Positions 40,781 through 52,690 are shown, numbered from the stretch's first letter. The stretch is 64,000 nt of DNA from Trichobilharzia regenti (GCA_944472135.2 OX235263.1:18901379-18965378); one strand, 5' to 3'. The notes: generated by a model from the letters alone, not told the origin. Program-made: numbers and translations.

Positions 40781-41360
40781 TGCTCAGTCAGTATACATAT
40801 ATAAGTGATAAGAATAACGATAATTAAAATGTTACAAGAGGTAGAGTTGAAGGAGATAGATTACAGAATAATTAAAGATTGTTTTATAAGTGAATTGATA
40901 TCAAAAATGTCGAGTGTTGTCTAAAACGTTTTTAAAAATTAGGAGTACGATTACGATAAGAATAAAGATGTGAAGTGAAGTGGAATGTATTCAAGTGGTA
41001 AAATAAAATAAAATACAGACTAGAAAGAACATTATTATGACCAAGGTAAAGAAAGGGGTTTGACAAAATGCTTTTGAACACATAATTTAGGTTTCTGTTC
41101 ATGTATAGCTAAAGCTTCGGCTAGCTATGCATAAGTGAAGAAAACGTAAAATTTTAGAGCGATTCGATTTTGCCGTGTAGATAACCTTGAAGGATGCATC
41201 ACGTAGGGCCTAAATGGACAGTCTCTAACAGGTGATCACAAATAGACGACTTTGCAGTTCTACGTTCGTTCGCCTTTCATTAACCAAACCGGATAGTGTT
41301 CAGCTACACGTTTTCCGAGAGTATGCTTACAACTTCCAATATAATCAACTCCACAGGAGC
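40781..41360 (-). mobile_element. PLE core remnant (GIY-YIG C-terminal tail)
   Basis: Minus-strand landmarks at 41030-41330: 'ctcggaaaacgtgtagctgaacac' (EH box), 'ttggttaatgaaagg' (WLMKG), 'atgcatccttcaaggttatc' (SFKVI), and '...cctaaattatgtgttcaaaag' (LCVQK). Multiple frameshifts. Confidence 0.65.
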
Positions 41361-41465
41361 ATTATTTAGTGCCACTTAATAACCCTTTTTTCTGTAATGT
41401 AAATGCAACTATACAGCTGGCTTGAAAATGAAGTCGTCGAAAGGGAATTTCTTCGCTGAACAAAA
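41361..41465 (-). repeat. Right inverted arm of PLE at 40.7-41.5 kb
   Basis: Partner of 40681-40780, again placing the PLE core between opposed terminal repeats. Confidence 0.65.
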
Positions 41466-41891
41466 CGAAAAATTTGTTTCTACTTGAATAAATGGGTATT
41501 TTTCTTGATTTATTATTTTTTCTCATGATCGAGTATATAGTGTTGTAGTTGTCGTCAAACTTGACTAGAAACAGTATAATCAACGGATCCTTGAAAACAA
41601 CCTTCCCACCCCGCCAGTTTATTAAGATAGACACTGCAACAACGCTTATCAAACAAATTACCTGGTGTATCATATTTACAAATCCGCATAAATTTAAACC
41701 TTAAAAACTGTCCTATGAGGTCATTACGTCAGTACATGCATAAATCACGACTACGCGGCTAATAAAGAAACTTATCCATCCTAAAACCAATCTAATAGAA
41801 ACACTGACATCGACTGGCATTTGATAGCCAAATGAAAAAATGTTAAAGAAGCTCACTTTGAAATTCCAATGTTCAAAAGGTCTTGCTACGC

Positions 41892-42181
41892 TGTAGTGAG
41901 AGCAGGCCGTGAAAAATATCAAGGCTGATTCAACAACCAATCACAGCAAAGTTAACGTGGCAAAATATGATTCGCAGATAGAGAACTCTATTTGTCGAGG
42001 AATCCGAAACAACCAATCAGAAGCCTGCGTTTGTCTGCCTAACTTCTGATAAACAACCAATCAGATAACTGCGCTTGTCTACTTGCATAAGCTATAATAA
42101 TGTATGTGAAATATGTATAAATACGTGTTGATTTTCATAATAAAACGATCTGTTGCCTGGCCCTTGTCTTCTGTTGTTACA
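41892..42181 (+). mobile_element. Solo-LTR-like repeat, family E
   Basis: TGTAGTGAGAGCAGGCC ... CTTGTCTTCTGTTGTTACA. TATA-like 'tatgtataaatacg' (42111-42124), 'aataaaacgatctg' resembling a polyadenylation signal. Very similar to the inverted copy at 14166-14457. Confidence 0.65.
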
Positions 42182-42269
42182 ACGCCACTTCTTCCATGTT
42201 CGCGCCATTCTTTCTGTATTGCCCTGAACTTATCTTCTTTTCCTTGTTCACAATCGTAAATCTCCCGTG

Positions 42270-42425
42270 TAGGGTGAATAGTATTACGGTTAGGCGTACA
42301 GTATTAGGTGGGAGGAGAAACCAGTCGATCAAGCTGTGAAGGTAAATTGATTTAGATGGCTAGGACATGTGTTACGCGTGCCTGACCGTCGTTTTCCACG
42401 ACGGGAATGTTAGCCTACATAAGAT
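42270..42425 (+). mobile_element. LINE ORF2 C-terminal fragment (second type)
   Basis: Reads R..GHVLRVPDRRFPRREC in one frame with shifts, the same motif as 23.2 and 15.9 kb. Confidence 0.5.
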
Positions 42426-42450
42426 TAAAGCGTGAAATATTCCCATATTG

Positions 42451-42953
42451 TGAATTAAAAGTCAGTCTGAACGGAGATTATTCTTTCCAATAATTTCTCC
42501 GTGCACGTTCTTACAATTATAAAATAGAAATTTTCGTGACAATAATGGCCAGTTTTTGTGGCGGATCCCTTTTTTACGTATAATAACAGATTATAGTTAT
42601 GGGGTGTCAAAATAAATAGTCTATTTGTGTGGTGACAAACGTGCTCTGGGCTGAAGTCGATTACAAAATATTGTAAAATGGGAGACAATGGTGGTGATCA
42701 CTCATACTAGATTTGTCTATTTTACAATATTTTTTAATCGATTTCAGCCCAGAGCACGTTTGTCACACACACAAATACGACTATTTATTTTGACACCCCA
42801 TAACTAATCTGTTATTATACGTAAAAATGGGATCCGCCATAAAAACTGGCCATTATTGTCACGACAGCAAATATTATATTTAATAATTGTAAGAACCTGA
42901 AGAAGAGAAATTATTGAAAAGAATATTCTTCGTTCAGATTAACGTTTAATTCA
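42451..42953. mobile_element. Palindromic PLE terminal repeats (head-to-head)
   Basis: Left arm 42451-42679 and right arm 42719-42953 are reverse complements with a 39-bp centre; matching landmarks are 'gtgctctgggctga', 'gtcaaaataaatagtc' and 'taataacaga'. No ORF remains between the arms. The right arm holds an intact hammerhead core; the left arm's copy is mutated. Confidence 0.75.
42893..42935 (+). ncRNA. PLE hammerhead ribozyme with canonical core
   Basis: Helix I GAAC (42893-42896) with GTTC (42932-42935); core CTGAAGA 42897-42903; helix II 42904-42915 weak (A-T, G-T, mismatch, G-T, A-T); GAA 42916-42918; helix III AAGA/TCTT (42919-42922 / 42927-42930) with loop ATAT; cleavage triplet TTC, cut after 42931. 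Hammerheads in PLE terminal repeats are established knowledge; this copy has every conserved core base. Confidence 0.7.
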
Positions 42954-42959
42954 TAAGAT

Positions 42960-44330
42960 TACGTTCAAAAAGAGTTAGGCATGGAGAAGCTTAAACCTAG
43001 TATCAGTCCATGGAGTGTTTGACAGTCAATGTGAACCACATAGAGAGGAGCAGACCGCATAGTTGGTATCCACGATATGATAAGAACCAATGTTCTTAAA
43101 CGGGTTGTGATATGAGTCGAAATGATTCTCAATTGCGCTTATTCATTCGTTCTTTGTGATCCCCCAAATCCATTAAATCCATTTTTCCTACGTTACTATT
43201 CTTTCTTCCTCATATTTCTGCCGATTACCGTTTATTTTAGTCCCTTCTTTCTCTCATTTGTCTTTCTTTTTGTGGTACAAGGAATGTGTGGTGTCTTGAA
43301 GTGCTGGCTTTGTGTGCATAGTTCAGTGCTGAAACCCATCAGTCAGTCAGCCAGACAGTCAGGCTTGTTTACAATTTCATCCATCAATCCGCTATTGAAG
43401 ATTCTCTCTGAAGACGTTTCGCGGCGTACTACTAACAAATCCTTATCAATAGCATTAGTTTTAGCATAATGATTAATCACAATATGAATATATAGCTCAG
43501 TTTAGATGATTTTGTGACTAAACTTAGAGCCTATACGTATTACATATCTGATAAAGCTAAATACGTCGGAAATCACAAGATAATGTGGCGCCAAAAGTAG
43601 GAGAATGCGTTAAAACGAAAATTCAAAGGTCCAAGGTACACTACAGAGTGTTCTTCAACGCCTCACCAGAACCTCAGTGATTCTATTATTATTATTATTT
43701 ATTATTATTGCAAAGGAAGTCGTGCGAATTATCATCCGTTGAAAGACAACTGTCTAATAAATATGCCATCATGGTGCAGAACAAACGACCTGAGAATGTT
43801 TAATTAAATATAAATAAAAGCCTTAAAGCTATTGAAATCTAGAGAAAGCATGAAAGGCATTCTCCAGACATTATATACATCCCTAATTTAAACACAGGGA
43901 GATCATATTTTTATATCACTTGATCAATTAAGGTAACGATAGCAAAATTGTTTGAGTCATTATCATGACTTGGACCGACTAAGTGGGAAATGCTGGTTTG
44001 AACTTAGCTATAGTTACTCATTTCACCACTTTGTTGATATCTAAAACACAAGGTATTACGTCATCCAAAATCATAACAAACACGAAAGTATTTCCCTTTA
44101 AACTAAAGGCATAATACACACCTGACGATGCTGGTGTAGGTTGTCAGAAGTTTAGTCTGAGTTACGATCATGTGCGTTGAGAATAGAGTGTGAAAATACA
44201 TATGGTGAACCCTATGTAGGGGATATTTACACACAATAGTAGTTAGTCTCTAATGTATCCTTGCTTCTGTGCGAAATCTGAACTCTGCTTCCTCACCCTT
44301 GTCTAATTATATCATAAATATTTAACTGAA
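42960..44330. other. Intron without recognised gene
   Basis: 43000-43480 resembles the 3' UTR side of the second LINE type (pyrimidine-rich, 'tgcataattcagtgctgaaa'), with an accidental frame of 115 codons and no known domain. From 43480 to 44330 I see nothing beyond an (att)n tract at 43685-43708. Confidence 0.4.
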
Positions 44331-44334
44331 TTTT

Positions 44335-44835
44335 AGATTTCTCCGTCGACTGATTGGACCGAATTACTCGGTCTCAGGTTGACATTTCGGCCTTTTGTGC
44401 AGATGTTTCAACGATGTCTGGGCATGTAATAAGAATTTAAGTGGTGGATGGTGACTAGCAGTGGAACCCAGGATGACACGCATTTCGTCCTATGTGAAAG
44501 TCGTCCGTCAGCTGGATGTACCTGCACCCGAAGTGACACGTCGGCCGAGATGTTTACCTGAGGCCGAGCACTTCGGTCCAATCAATCGACGGGAAAATCT
44601 CAAATTCAATTAAATAATCAATATGACCCGTTGCACAAGGGGTGGCTCTCGTCGCCCAAGTGGTTTAGTGGATAACGCATTGGCGTTTGAAAATATGAAC
44701 ACTGGGTTCGAGCCTCGGTGGTGGGAACATCATCACCCACTTGGAAATGGAGGTACATCCACTAGTTGATCAGTCCCACATGGGATGAAATGCGCCTATT
44801 CCAGGATTCCACTGCTAGTCACCATCCACAAATTA
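44335..44835 (+). repeat. Smalpha-like SINE, family A
   Basis: Antisense hammerhead relic 44460-44520 (core CTGACGG), a small internal inverted segment (44530-44600 mirrors 44345-44400), tRNA-like promoter with A box tggtttagtgg (44660-44670) and B box gggttcgagcctc (44704-44716), then sense hammerhead relic with core TTGATCA (44769-44775). Neither ribozyme keeps the core. Confidence 0.7.
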
Positions 44836-44940
44836 AGATCACTTTTATTTGGTTGTTTTTCTGGTTTAAAAATTGTATGACTTAGCAGTTTTCTTATTCC
44901 CTCTATTTTTATTTATTTATTTATATAACAAAATAAAAAG

Positions 44941-45126
44941 CCTCCAGCATTTGACAGTTTAACTATTCAAAGAAAAGTACACGAACATATGGAAAGGCTA
45001 AAAATTTGTATTGGTTATGATTTCTTATTGGAGTATTGGAATAAGGGGGATGCTGGATCAACATCAGAACGCATTGAAACGGTCACGTTTAGTTCAAAAG
45101 GAAAACAAATAACTATACCATGTTTA
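44941..45126 (+). CDS. CFAP61: CFAP61 exon (PPAFDSLTIQRKVHEHMERL)
   Basis: 62 codons, phase 0 both sides; acceptor aaaaag ends at 44940, donor gtaagt at 45127. Reads PPAFDSLTIQRKVHEHMERL, KICIGYDFLLEYWNKGDAGS, TSERIETVTFSSKGKQITIP, CL. Human: ...CINDYSVESAVADALGAAGV, TMYRDAILAQWNDG, ... FRLQCSM. Confidence 0.93.
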
Positions 45127-45354
45127 GTAAGTCTGACAAAATAGTTTTTTTTCATAAATTTATGAAATTACCACTAAAAGTGATTGTACGTGGTTGAACG
45201 ACAAGATTCGAACTAATGGCTTTGCTGATTAGCAGCCCGGCGCTACCAGATTACCTACAAGTCTTTGCGGACTAGTTATTACTAGGTGCTGGTAGTTTAA
45301 ACTCATACCACCACACAGGTTTTCATTTCAATTCACATCACCAGCTGTTGTCTA

Positions 45355-46060
45355 CGATTATTACTCCCTTAGGTTCTGAAGAGAACAGAGGCCTCCTATA
45401 ATGCATCTCCATTTGATTCTGTCTTCCACAGTCCTCCTTAAGTGACTCCACGACTACCTATAAGTGTTCATCTCCTTTGTATCACCCTTGGATGCTCAAA
45501 CCACCTTTGCCCATTCAGCTTCCACTTGAGTGATTGCCTGACAGGTGATGTCACTCAATAATCTCCTCAGCATGTCCTACCCATCTCCATTTTCCTTGAA
45601 ATACTGAACGAGCAGTACATTCTTGATTGGTTCGTACCCAGAGTTCCTTGTTGTCCATCCTTTCCGCTTAGCTATTTGATCTCCAGTATGGAGTCATCGG
45701 AGGAAGTTATCGATAACAGTTTTCAGAAGTCTATTTGAAATTTTTTGAAGCATTGAGTTGACACTAGTGTTGAAAATCTTAGTCTTTTACTTCACACTGA
45801 GTATAGAGAGTGAATAAGGTCGACAGAGGTTCGCAGTACTCCCTCCACCCCATAGTGTTGAATTAGTTTTCAAACCACATCGCCGTCAGCGCAATCGAAA
45901 GTTTTTTCATGGTCAATGAAGTCGAGGTAGAGATTGATTTCTCTGCAATGCTCTGTTCGATTATGCTGTGTAGCGTTGAGATTCGATCAGCACACAGTTT
46001 GTTTTTCCTAAATCCGGCTTGTTTGGCTGGGGGTGGGTCGGGGTGGAGCTCTAAATTCAA
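45355..46060 (-). mobile_element. RTE-like LINE fragment with RT block
   Basis: Minus-strand frame 46060-45863 contains KQAGFRKNKLCADRISTLHS, IIEQSIAEK, the RT block QAGFR...SC.DQI.TLR.IIEQ of RTE-clade elements; the following YIDF.DYEKAFD is frame-shifted. The C-terminal part (WRWVGH, LLSDITCQ) is traceable to the 3' end near 45360. Confidence 0.65.
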
Positions 46061-46189
46061 GAATATTTACCTCAAAAAACAGTTCTAAAATAATACAATG
46101 ATAGTTGTTCTTAAGAAAGATGGTTTTAGTACTCCAGTTTAAATTATGAGAAATGTGTAAATCCACTAAAAGTTATGATGCACACAGCA

Positions 46190-47310
46190 TATTGAGTTTA
46201 CTATGAAACATAAAAGTGACGGAAAGTTCCACCTCCTTAACACTGCCATGCAACGCCTAGAAGACGGTGGTCTTCAGAAGTCAGTTTATTGAAAGCCTAC
46301 TTGAAAGGGACAATACTTACATTTTAATAGCTTTTGTTCAAATAGTCAAGACTCTGTACTAAAAAACGAGAAGAATATGCTCTATAAGAGAGATTAGAGG
46401 AAGAATTTGAGTTTCTTGAAAAGATGTTGAAGAGCAATGGTTACCTTCAAAGGTTCATCAAGAAGTATGGAAGATCTGAAGTCACAAATGTAAAACAAAT
46501 CACAGTAGGTAAAAAAGCCAGTCTACATACAGCTTGATTTTAAAGGTGAAAACATTGCAGTAATGGTTAACAGAAGACTGAGTACGTCACTAGTTAGAGC
46601 CTATCCCGAAACTAAGCTGGTTCCCGTCTATCGAACAACTTGCCCTTTGGTGCAATCAAAATCTATATGTGTCCTCGTCATGTTAACTCCAACTGTACAT
46701 ACAAATTTACATGTATCTGGGGAGCAGTTACATTGGAAGAACAGAAAGTAGGACATATCTACGATTTCTTGAACATGTTTAGAGGGAAAAAATGTTTTAA
46801 ACAGTGCCATCGCCAGGCATTTCCTTGACACGGGTCATAAGGTGGACGTCGTAAAATCGTTAAAAAGTATCAATAGGCAAAAGAGCTCAATTCTCCTCAA
46901 GTTCGCTGAAGCCATTTCCATCAAGCGCCTGAAACCTCATTTATGCGTTCAGATAGAAGCATTTATCAGTCTTTGTTTGCCAACCTTGTAATTGGATATT
47001 TTCATCTCTCTTTTTCATCCGAATGCGAAATGCTGAAAGTTTCTATTGTGATTTTTATTGTTCGGAATAGTCTTTCGTGTTATATATATATGTATATATA
47101 ATTGCTGCATGCATATATTGGTCGATTGATTTTTGTTTAAAATGAACTCTGTGCAAGTATGTAATATATAATTTAATAATGTCTTTGGCCTGTATGCAGC
47201 TGACGAGAAGGCAACCGAATAAAAGATGGTACCACTTTATTCAGCAAAAATTGTGGTTCTTCGTTTGTTTAAATTCATTAAGGGAATAAATGTATGAAAA
47301 GTTATATAAC
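46190..47310 (+). mobile_element. PLE fragment: RT end, linker, GIY-YIG and 3' tail
   Basis: Plus-strand pieces in order: RKPTWKGQYLHFNSFCSNSQ (46260-46340, with shifts), EEFEFLEKMLKSNGYLQRFI, KKYGRSEVTNVKQ, NRRLSTSLVRAYPETKLVPV, YRTTCP, SNCTYKFTCI.G, then GHKVDVVKS and LKPHLCVQ. A stop and shifts break it. The AT-rich 3' UTR has (TA)n at 47080-47102, and tail H at 47165-47300 with a mutated hammerhead-like motif. Confidence 0.75.
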
Positions 47311-47518
47311 TTGCCAAATTTAAGGACTAATTTGAATATAGATTCAATTCAGTATCCTGTGTACTAACTAATTAGCACTTTCCTAACTGAAAGTTAAGGC
47401 CTAGCTGAAGATCAAATATAATTGTCTTTTCAACTGACATGGCTTCTGTGAACTGTTGAAAACAGAAAAATAAGGTCTTCGTAAAAATGACAAATAATTT
47501 AGGAAAAATCAAGAGCAA

Positions 47519-48061
47519 TTAAGGAATAAGCGTGTGCACAGGTTGATTACGTAACAGACTGTTAAAGAAAATAAAACAATTTGGACAATGATAACTTGTA
47601 ACTAAATTTGAAATGGTCATAAGAATAAAATAATTTTTACAAGGATAACACGTGATTAAAGATGAAGTAGTCAGAAAAATAAAATAATTTGGATAATTAT
47701 AGTTTTTATAGTTTTTTAAAAAGAAAAAATATTTTAGGGGGAGGGGGATGCAGTAGTCCGGTTTATAGAATCATGTAACGATGGCCAAGGTAAGGAAAGT
47801 GGCTGTACAAATTTCTTCTGAACACACAGGTTCGGCTGGCTTCTTCCACAGGTGGATTCCTATTGCTTCAACTGTATGTAGAAGACGAACTCGTAGAGCA
47901 AAATTAAGATTAGTACGAATGCCATAGATAATTTTAAATGCAGTAATAACGTCAACCTTATGCTCACTATCTACAAGGTGGGCTAAAATATGGCTACGAA
48001 CAGATCTTGTTTGTCCCCTGCTTAACCATATTGGATGATGTTCGGAAATACGATGATAAAC
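47519..48061 (-). mobile_element. PLE 3' part, left arm of near-perfect palindrome
   Basis: The minus-strand frame (48208-47771, 145 codons) reads ..LCIYRFDCSCGASYIGRTIR, QVYHRISEHHPIWLSRGQTR, SVRSHILAHLVDSEHKVDVI, TAFKIIYG, LRVRLLHTVEAIGIHLWKKP. Complete GIY-YIG core: YRF.CSC.ASYIGRT...V..RISEH. The nuclease half is intact. The arm is repeated inverted at 48182-48724 with one or two differences. Confidence 0.85.
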
Positions 48062-48181
48062 CTGCCTAATTGTTCGCCCGATGTAGCTGGCTCCGCAGCT
48101 GCAGTCAAAGCGGTAGATACATAAAGAAGAGGCGAATTTAGGTAGTTTATCCATATTACTATTGTGTGTATCAACCGTTTG
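48062..48181. other. Central 120-bp spacer of PLE palindrome
   Basis: Unique to the left-hand copy: it encodes on the minus strand the first half of the GIY-YIG motif (CIYRFDCSCGASYIGRT). The right arm lacks it and so is 5'-truncated within the nuclease. Confidence 0.7.
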
Positions 48182-48724
48182 GTTTATCATCGTATTTCCG
48201 AACATCATCCAATATGGTTAAGCAGGGGACAAACAAGATCTGTTCGTAGCCATATTTTAGCCCACCTTGTAGATAGTGAGCATAAGGTTGACGTTATTAC
48301 TGCATTTAAAATTATCTATGGCATTCATACTAATCTTAATTTTGCTCTACGAGTTCGTCTTCTACATACAGTTGAAGCAATAGGAATCCACCTGTGGAAG
48401 AAGCCAGCCGAACCTGTGTGTTCAGAAGAAATTTGTACAGCCACTTTCCTTACCTTGGCCATCGTTACATGATTCTATAAACCGGACTACTGCATCCCCC
48501 TCCCCCTAAAATATTTTTTCTTTTTAAAAAACTATAAAAACTATAATTATCCAAATTATTTTATTTTTCTGACTACTTCATCTTTAATCACGTGTTATCC
48601 TTGTAAAAATTATTTTATTCTTATGACCATTTCAAATTTAGTTACAAGTTATCATTGTCCAAATTGTTTTATTTTCTTTAACAGTCTGTTACGTAATCAA
48701 CCTGTGCACACGCTTATTCCTTAA
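48182..48724 (+). mobile_element. PLE 3' part, right arm of near-perfect palindrome
   Basis: Plus-strand frame from about 48170 to 48472 repeats YHRISEHHPIWLSRGQTRSV ... LTLAIVT with one residue changed (GIRT to GIHT). Including the 3' UTR the two arms stay virtually identical to 48724, so the duplication is recent or maintained by conversion. Confidence 0.85.
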
Positions 48725-50470
48725 AATGATAAATATTCTACATTATTACTTATACAGACAATGAAGTATTCTGTGTAGGTGAATCAACAAATAAACAGAA
48801 CAGTGTGAGTAAAACTTCACACAAAAATAAAACCAGTTCAAGCTAACATTATGAACATCCATCGACTTCTCATGAAGATCTAAATCAAAAATCAAGGTTA
48901 GGCAAGTATTGAAATAAAAGAAGCAACATCTTATGCATAGGTTAAATAACAAATGAAATAGAGGTCCAAATTTCTGATAACTAATCATACTGATACTCAG
49001 TGTAGTGAAGTAAACAATTCTGATGAACCTAATAATCCCTTGAATTTTGAGTGGAACATAGAGCTTCAACAGAGCGTCTGTGTTTTATCATGTTCTCTTC
49101 AATTTATCTGGCATCATGATTGCTTCTGAACTTTCATCTCTTGCTCACAAGATTTCCTCAGTGTCATACTCGAACCAATGGCCAATATGTCGTTTCTCAT
49201 ATGGGTTACACTCGAGTAACTGCCTATTCCGCAATGTCATTCAACGGTCACCTTAGCTTGTATCTGATCTAATTGCTGTTCTCTCGGTATATTTGTGGGT
49301 TAGTTGAGCAGTAGATTATTAGGTGGTTCATAATGCAGGGATCTAAGTACCCAATGGATTCTGTTAATCAGGCTTACAGTGAGATCAGTAAATTATGGGA
49401 GTTGCCAATGTGATGCAAATATCTTTCTTTGTGATTCATTTCAGGATGACACACTGTGTAACTTGAGTTCAAACTATTTGTTACATTACTCATTCGCATG
49501 ATTGAATGTAATTAATATCATGTACACAACTGATGTCGGCTGTGTACAATCGTATATATAGTTTTTAAGAAGTTATATCCGCTAAGGGAATTGAATCGTA
49601 GGTGTGAATACACTAGATAATAAAAGTAGTATGAAATGCAATTAAAATATTTGTGATTATCGTCATAGTTAAATCTCAAGTGGCAAAACAATTATTATCA
49701 TATATAGAATAATTCAAAGGATGTATGGAACTTGGAAAGGGTGTGAAATTATAAGATTAGTAGGCAAATTGGCCCTGCACCGAAACAGCAAATTGGTACT
49801 CAGGTATTGATATCACTTCGATTTGGCTAGCAAGCAATACTGGTTGATGTGGGTTGTTCCTAAGTACTCCTCTCAATCATTAATACATGTTATAATATTG
49901 CTTTGCTTGCAGTCGTCATTACTATTTATGGCGTCAACAGTAAATAGAATATTTACACAGAAAACTTTGATGAATTCTCAACTGGAACTGAGAATTTCTT
50001 TACCGCTGTATATAACTTCCTATTGACATTGCGTCATTAGAATTACACGTGTTTGGTACTCGCACAGTTAATAATACTGTATGGCTGTGTGTTATATTAG
50101 ATAAGGTTATTTAATATGAGACCGTTAAACATGATTTGTGATAATAAAAAATTACAAGTAACCAGTAATTATCAGTTCAGAAAGTTAATCAGGACTTTCC
50201 TCAAAAGTGAGAAATTTCTTTCTATTCCAAGTGGAACATGGAGTTTCGATGATGATAATAATAATAATAATAGGGCTTTATTTCAGACATCACGTGAACA
50301 CACAACACAGACATTTTCAGCGTTCCAAAATATTTTGTCTTCACCCAGGATTTACATTTAAAGTAATAATCTGAATATCAGGTGAAATAGTGTTGTTCCT
50401 GTATATGCAGACAAAACCGGTTATGCATATGTGTTTCTTATTTTCTTTCAACAACTGCAAAGAGTTTTCT
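48725..50470. other. Intron with decayed RTE-like tail
   Basis: 49040-49300 resembles antisense RTE 3' sequence ('gtggaacatagagcttcaac', 'tactcgaaccaatggcc'). 50220-50280 has another short tail with (ata)n. Otherwise no feature seen. Confidence 0.4.
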
Positions 50471-50473
50471 AGA

Positions 50474-51215
50474 AAGAAGACAATTGCAGCGAAGAAAATT
50501 TTCTTTTCGACGAAGTCATCATCTTGGTTGTACATTCGTGTATTTATATCAAATGGATAAGAAAGTTCCAGAATAATATCCGGTCAAGGGTCAAATTAGT
50601 AAAAATTACAATTAGGAATTAAAATGTCATAATAAACAGGGGGATGGATAAAACAAACAAAGTAGCATCATGATAGCTAAGAAGATTGAAATTGTGCAAT
50701 TAGGGGTTAGAAATGTAGAAATAACAAAATAGACAGGATAAGAACTAATGTGATGAATAATTGTTTATGCAATCAGGGATTAAATGTGTGGAAATAGTAA
50801 AATGACAAAATAAACACGAAGTTTGGGTATGAAAATATGGTAGTGTAAACAGGGATTAAGAAAAACTTAAAATAACAAGAATAAACAGGAAGTTTTGGTA
50901 AGAAAGGCGATGGGATGGTCATTACTAAAAAATTACCTGTTTATGATGGCCATGGCAGGGACAAGTGTTAGACGTATTTCTTTTGGATACATAGCGTAGA
51001 TTTAAACTTTTGGATAGCTAGTGTCTCGGCTATGCCCAGATGTCTTGATTTGACTCCCTTTGATAGGTTTGATTGAATCTTGTATACTATTTTGAAGGAT
51101 TTTTCGTATGGCACTGAATGTCCTGAATTGACCAGATGTTCTGTCACTGAACTGTATACACGCTTTTGGTTTCCTTTTACTAACCAGGCTGGGTAGTGTT
51201 CACGAGCGCGTTTTT
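50474..51215 (-). mobile_element. PLE 3' part (minus), left arm
   Basis: Minus frame 51228-50968: MRRLEKRAREHYPAWLVKGN, QKRVYSSVTEHLVNSGHSVP, YEKSFKIVYKIQSNLSKGVK, SRHLGIAETLAIQKFKSTLC, IQKKYV. This is the part after YxGR of the nuclease, then the UTR to 50474. The terminal region contains a hammerhead-like relic GATGATGACTTCGTCGAAAAG (antisense, about 50508-50528). An identical peptide occurs at 54345-54085. Confidence 0.85.
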
Positions 51216-51951
51216 CAAGTCGGCGCATGGTACGACCAACGTACTCAGCTCCACAAGAGCAAGTAAACTGGTATATGCACGTTGAGGTGGCCCAATGCGA
51301 CAGCTTGTCTTTCGCGTTCTGACTGAACAGTTTCTTGCAGGAAAACGTCAGTCGTAGGCTCGCGGCGAAGTATGTTTTCCTTAGCGATTTGGAGAGGCGT
51401 TTGCGAAGGATTTCTGCTTCAATATCACCTTTGAATTCTAGATTAAGCAGAAGTATTTTCTTTGGAACGGAATGGACTTGTTCGGAAGTCTTCTTACATT
51501 TGAGATTCTTGTCTATGAATCTTGGCGGGAAACCGTTTTACATCAGGGTTTTTCGAAGATTATGCAGTTCTTCTTCAACCACTTCCTCGCTGCATATCTT
51601 CCGAATCCTCGAGGGAAGAGCGTATATCAGGTTCCTTTTTCTACTCAGGGGCACGCAGCTTTGAAAGTTGATGAATTGTCCATTCCATGTAGGCTTTTTG
51701 TATATGGACCTTTTCAGAGAGTTGTCGGCGTTTCTTGTCAGATGGACGTCGAAGAAGTGGAACATTCCGTCGGATTCAGTCTCAAGTGTAAAGTCGATGT
51801 TTGGGTGGGCATTATTGAAGATTTGGAGTAGTTTTTCTACATCACAATTCACATCACAAATAATGAAATTATCATCGATGTATCTTTTGTAGAGATAGAA
51901 GTCGTTGATAGTCGTACCATGCGCTGACATGAAAAACGCGCTCGTGAACAC
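51216..51951 (-). mobile_element. PLE reverse transcriptase C-terminus and linker
   Basis: Minus frame 51951-51538: YLYKRYIDDNFIICDVNCDV, EKLLQIFNNAHPNIDFTLET, ESDGMFHFFDVHLTRNADNS, KRSIYKKPTWNGQFINFQS. YIDD is the catalytic RT box; the SIYRKPTWNGQY-type block is the thumb side. The following 51530-51240 continues NLKC, the linker and CSCGAEYVGRTMRRLEKRA in broken frames. This links the RT to the nuclease half at 50968-51228 as one element. Confidence 0.85.
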
Positions 51952-52672
51952 TACCCAGCCTGGTTAGTAAAAGGAAACCAAAAGCGTGTATACAGTTCAG
52001 TGACAGAACATCTGGTCAATTCAGGACATTCAGTGCCATACGAAAAATCCTTCAAAATAGTATACAAGATTCAATCAAACCTATCAAAGGGAGTCAAATC
52101 AAGACATCTGGGCATAGCCGAGACACTAGCTATCCAAAAGTTTAAATCTACGCTATGTATCCAAAAGAAATACGTCTAACACTTGTCCCTGCCATGGCCA
52201 TCATAAACAGGTAATTTTTAGTAATGACCATCCCATCGCCTTTCTTACCAAAACTTCCTGTTTATTCTTGTTATTTTAAGTTTTTCTTAATCCCTGTTTA
52301 CACTACCATATTTTCATACCCAAACTTCGTGTTTATTTTGTCATTTTACTATTTCCACACATTTAATCCCTGATTGCATAAACAATTATTCATCACATTA
52401 GTTCTTATCCTGTCTATTTTGTTATTTCTACATTTCTAACCCCTAATTGCACAATTTCAATCTTCTTAGCTATCATGATGCTACTTTGTTTGTTTTATCC
52501 ATCCCCCTGTTTATTATGACATTTTAATTCCTAATTGTAATTTTTACTAATTTGACCCTTGACCGGATATTATTCTGGAACTTTCCTATCCATTTGATAT
52601 AAATACACGAATGTACAACCAAGATGATGACTTCGTCGAAAAGAAAATTTTCTTCGCTGCAATTGTCTTCTT
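51931..52672 (+). mobile_element. PLE 3' part (plus), right arm
   Basis: Inverted copy of 50474-51215: REHYPAWLVKGNQKRVYSS ... LCIQKKYV on the plus strand, then the same UTR. It precedes the N-terminal ORF at 52691, so relative to that ORF it is a 5' pseudo-LTR; relative to the RT at 51216-51951 it is an inverted one. Confidence 0.85.
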
Positions 52673-52690
52673 AATAACTCCTGTGACCCA

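Noticed and set aside
43122..43469. 115-codon frame rich in F, L and P
   Set aside because: Pyrimidine-rich LINE-like 3' sequence; no domain or splice support.
44753..44820. Sense hammerhead in the 44.5-kb family-A copy
   Set aside because: The core reads TTGATCA, so essential bases are gone; kept only as part of the repeat.
50500..50540. Hammerhead candidate in the PLE arm (GATGATGACTTCGTCGAAAAG antisense)
   Set aside because: The GAC/GTC stem and GAAA look convincing but C3 and U4 of the core are replaced, and helix I does not close next to it.
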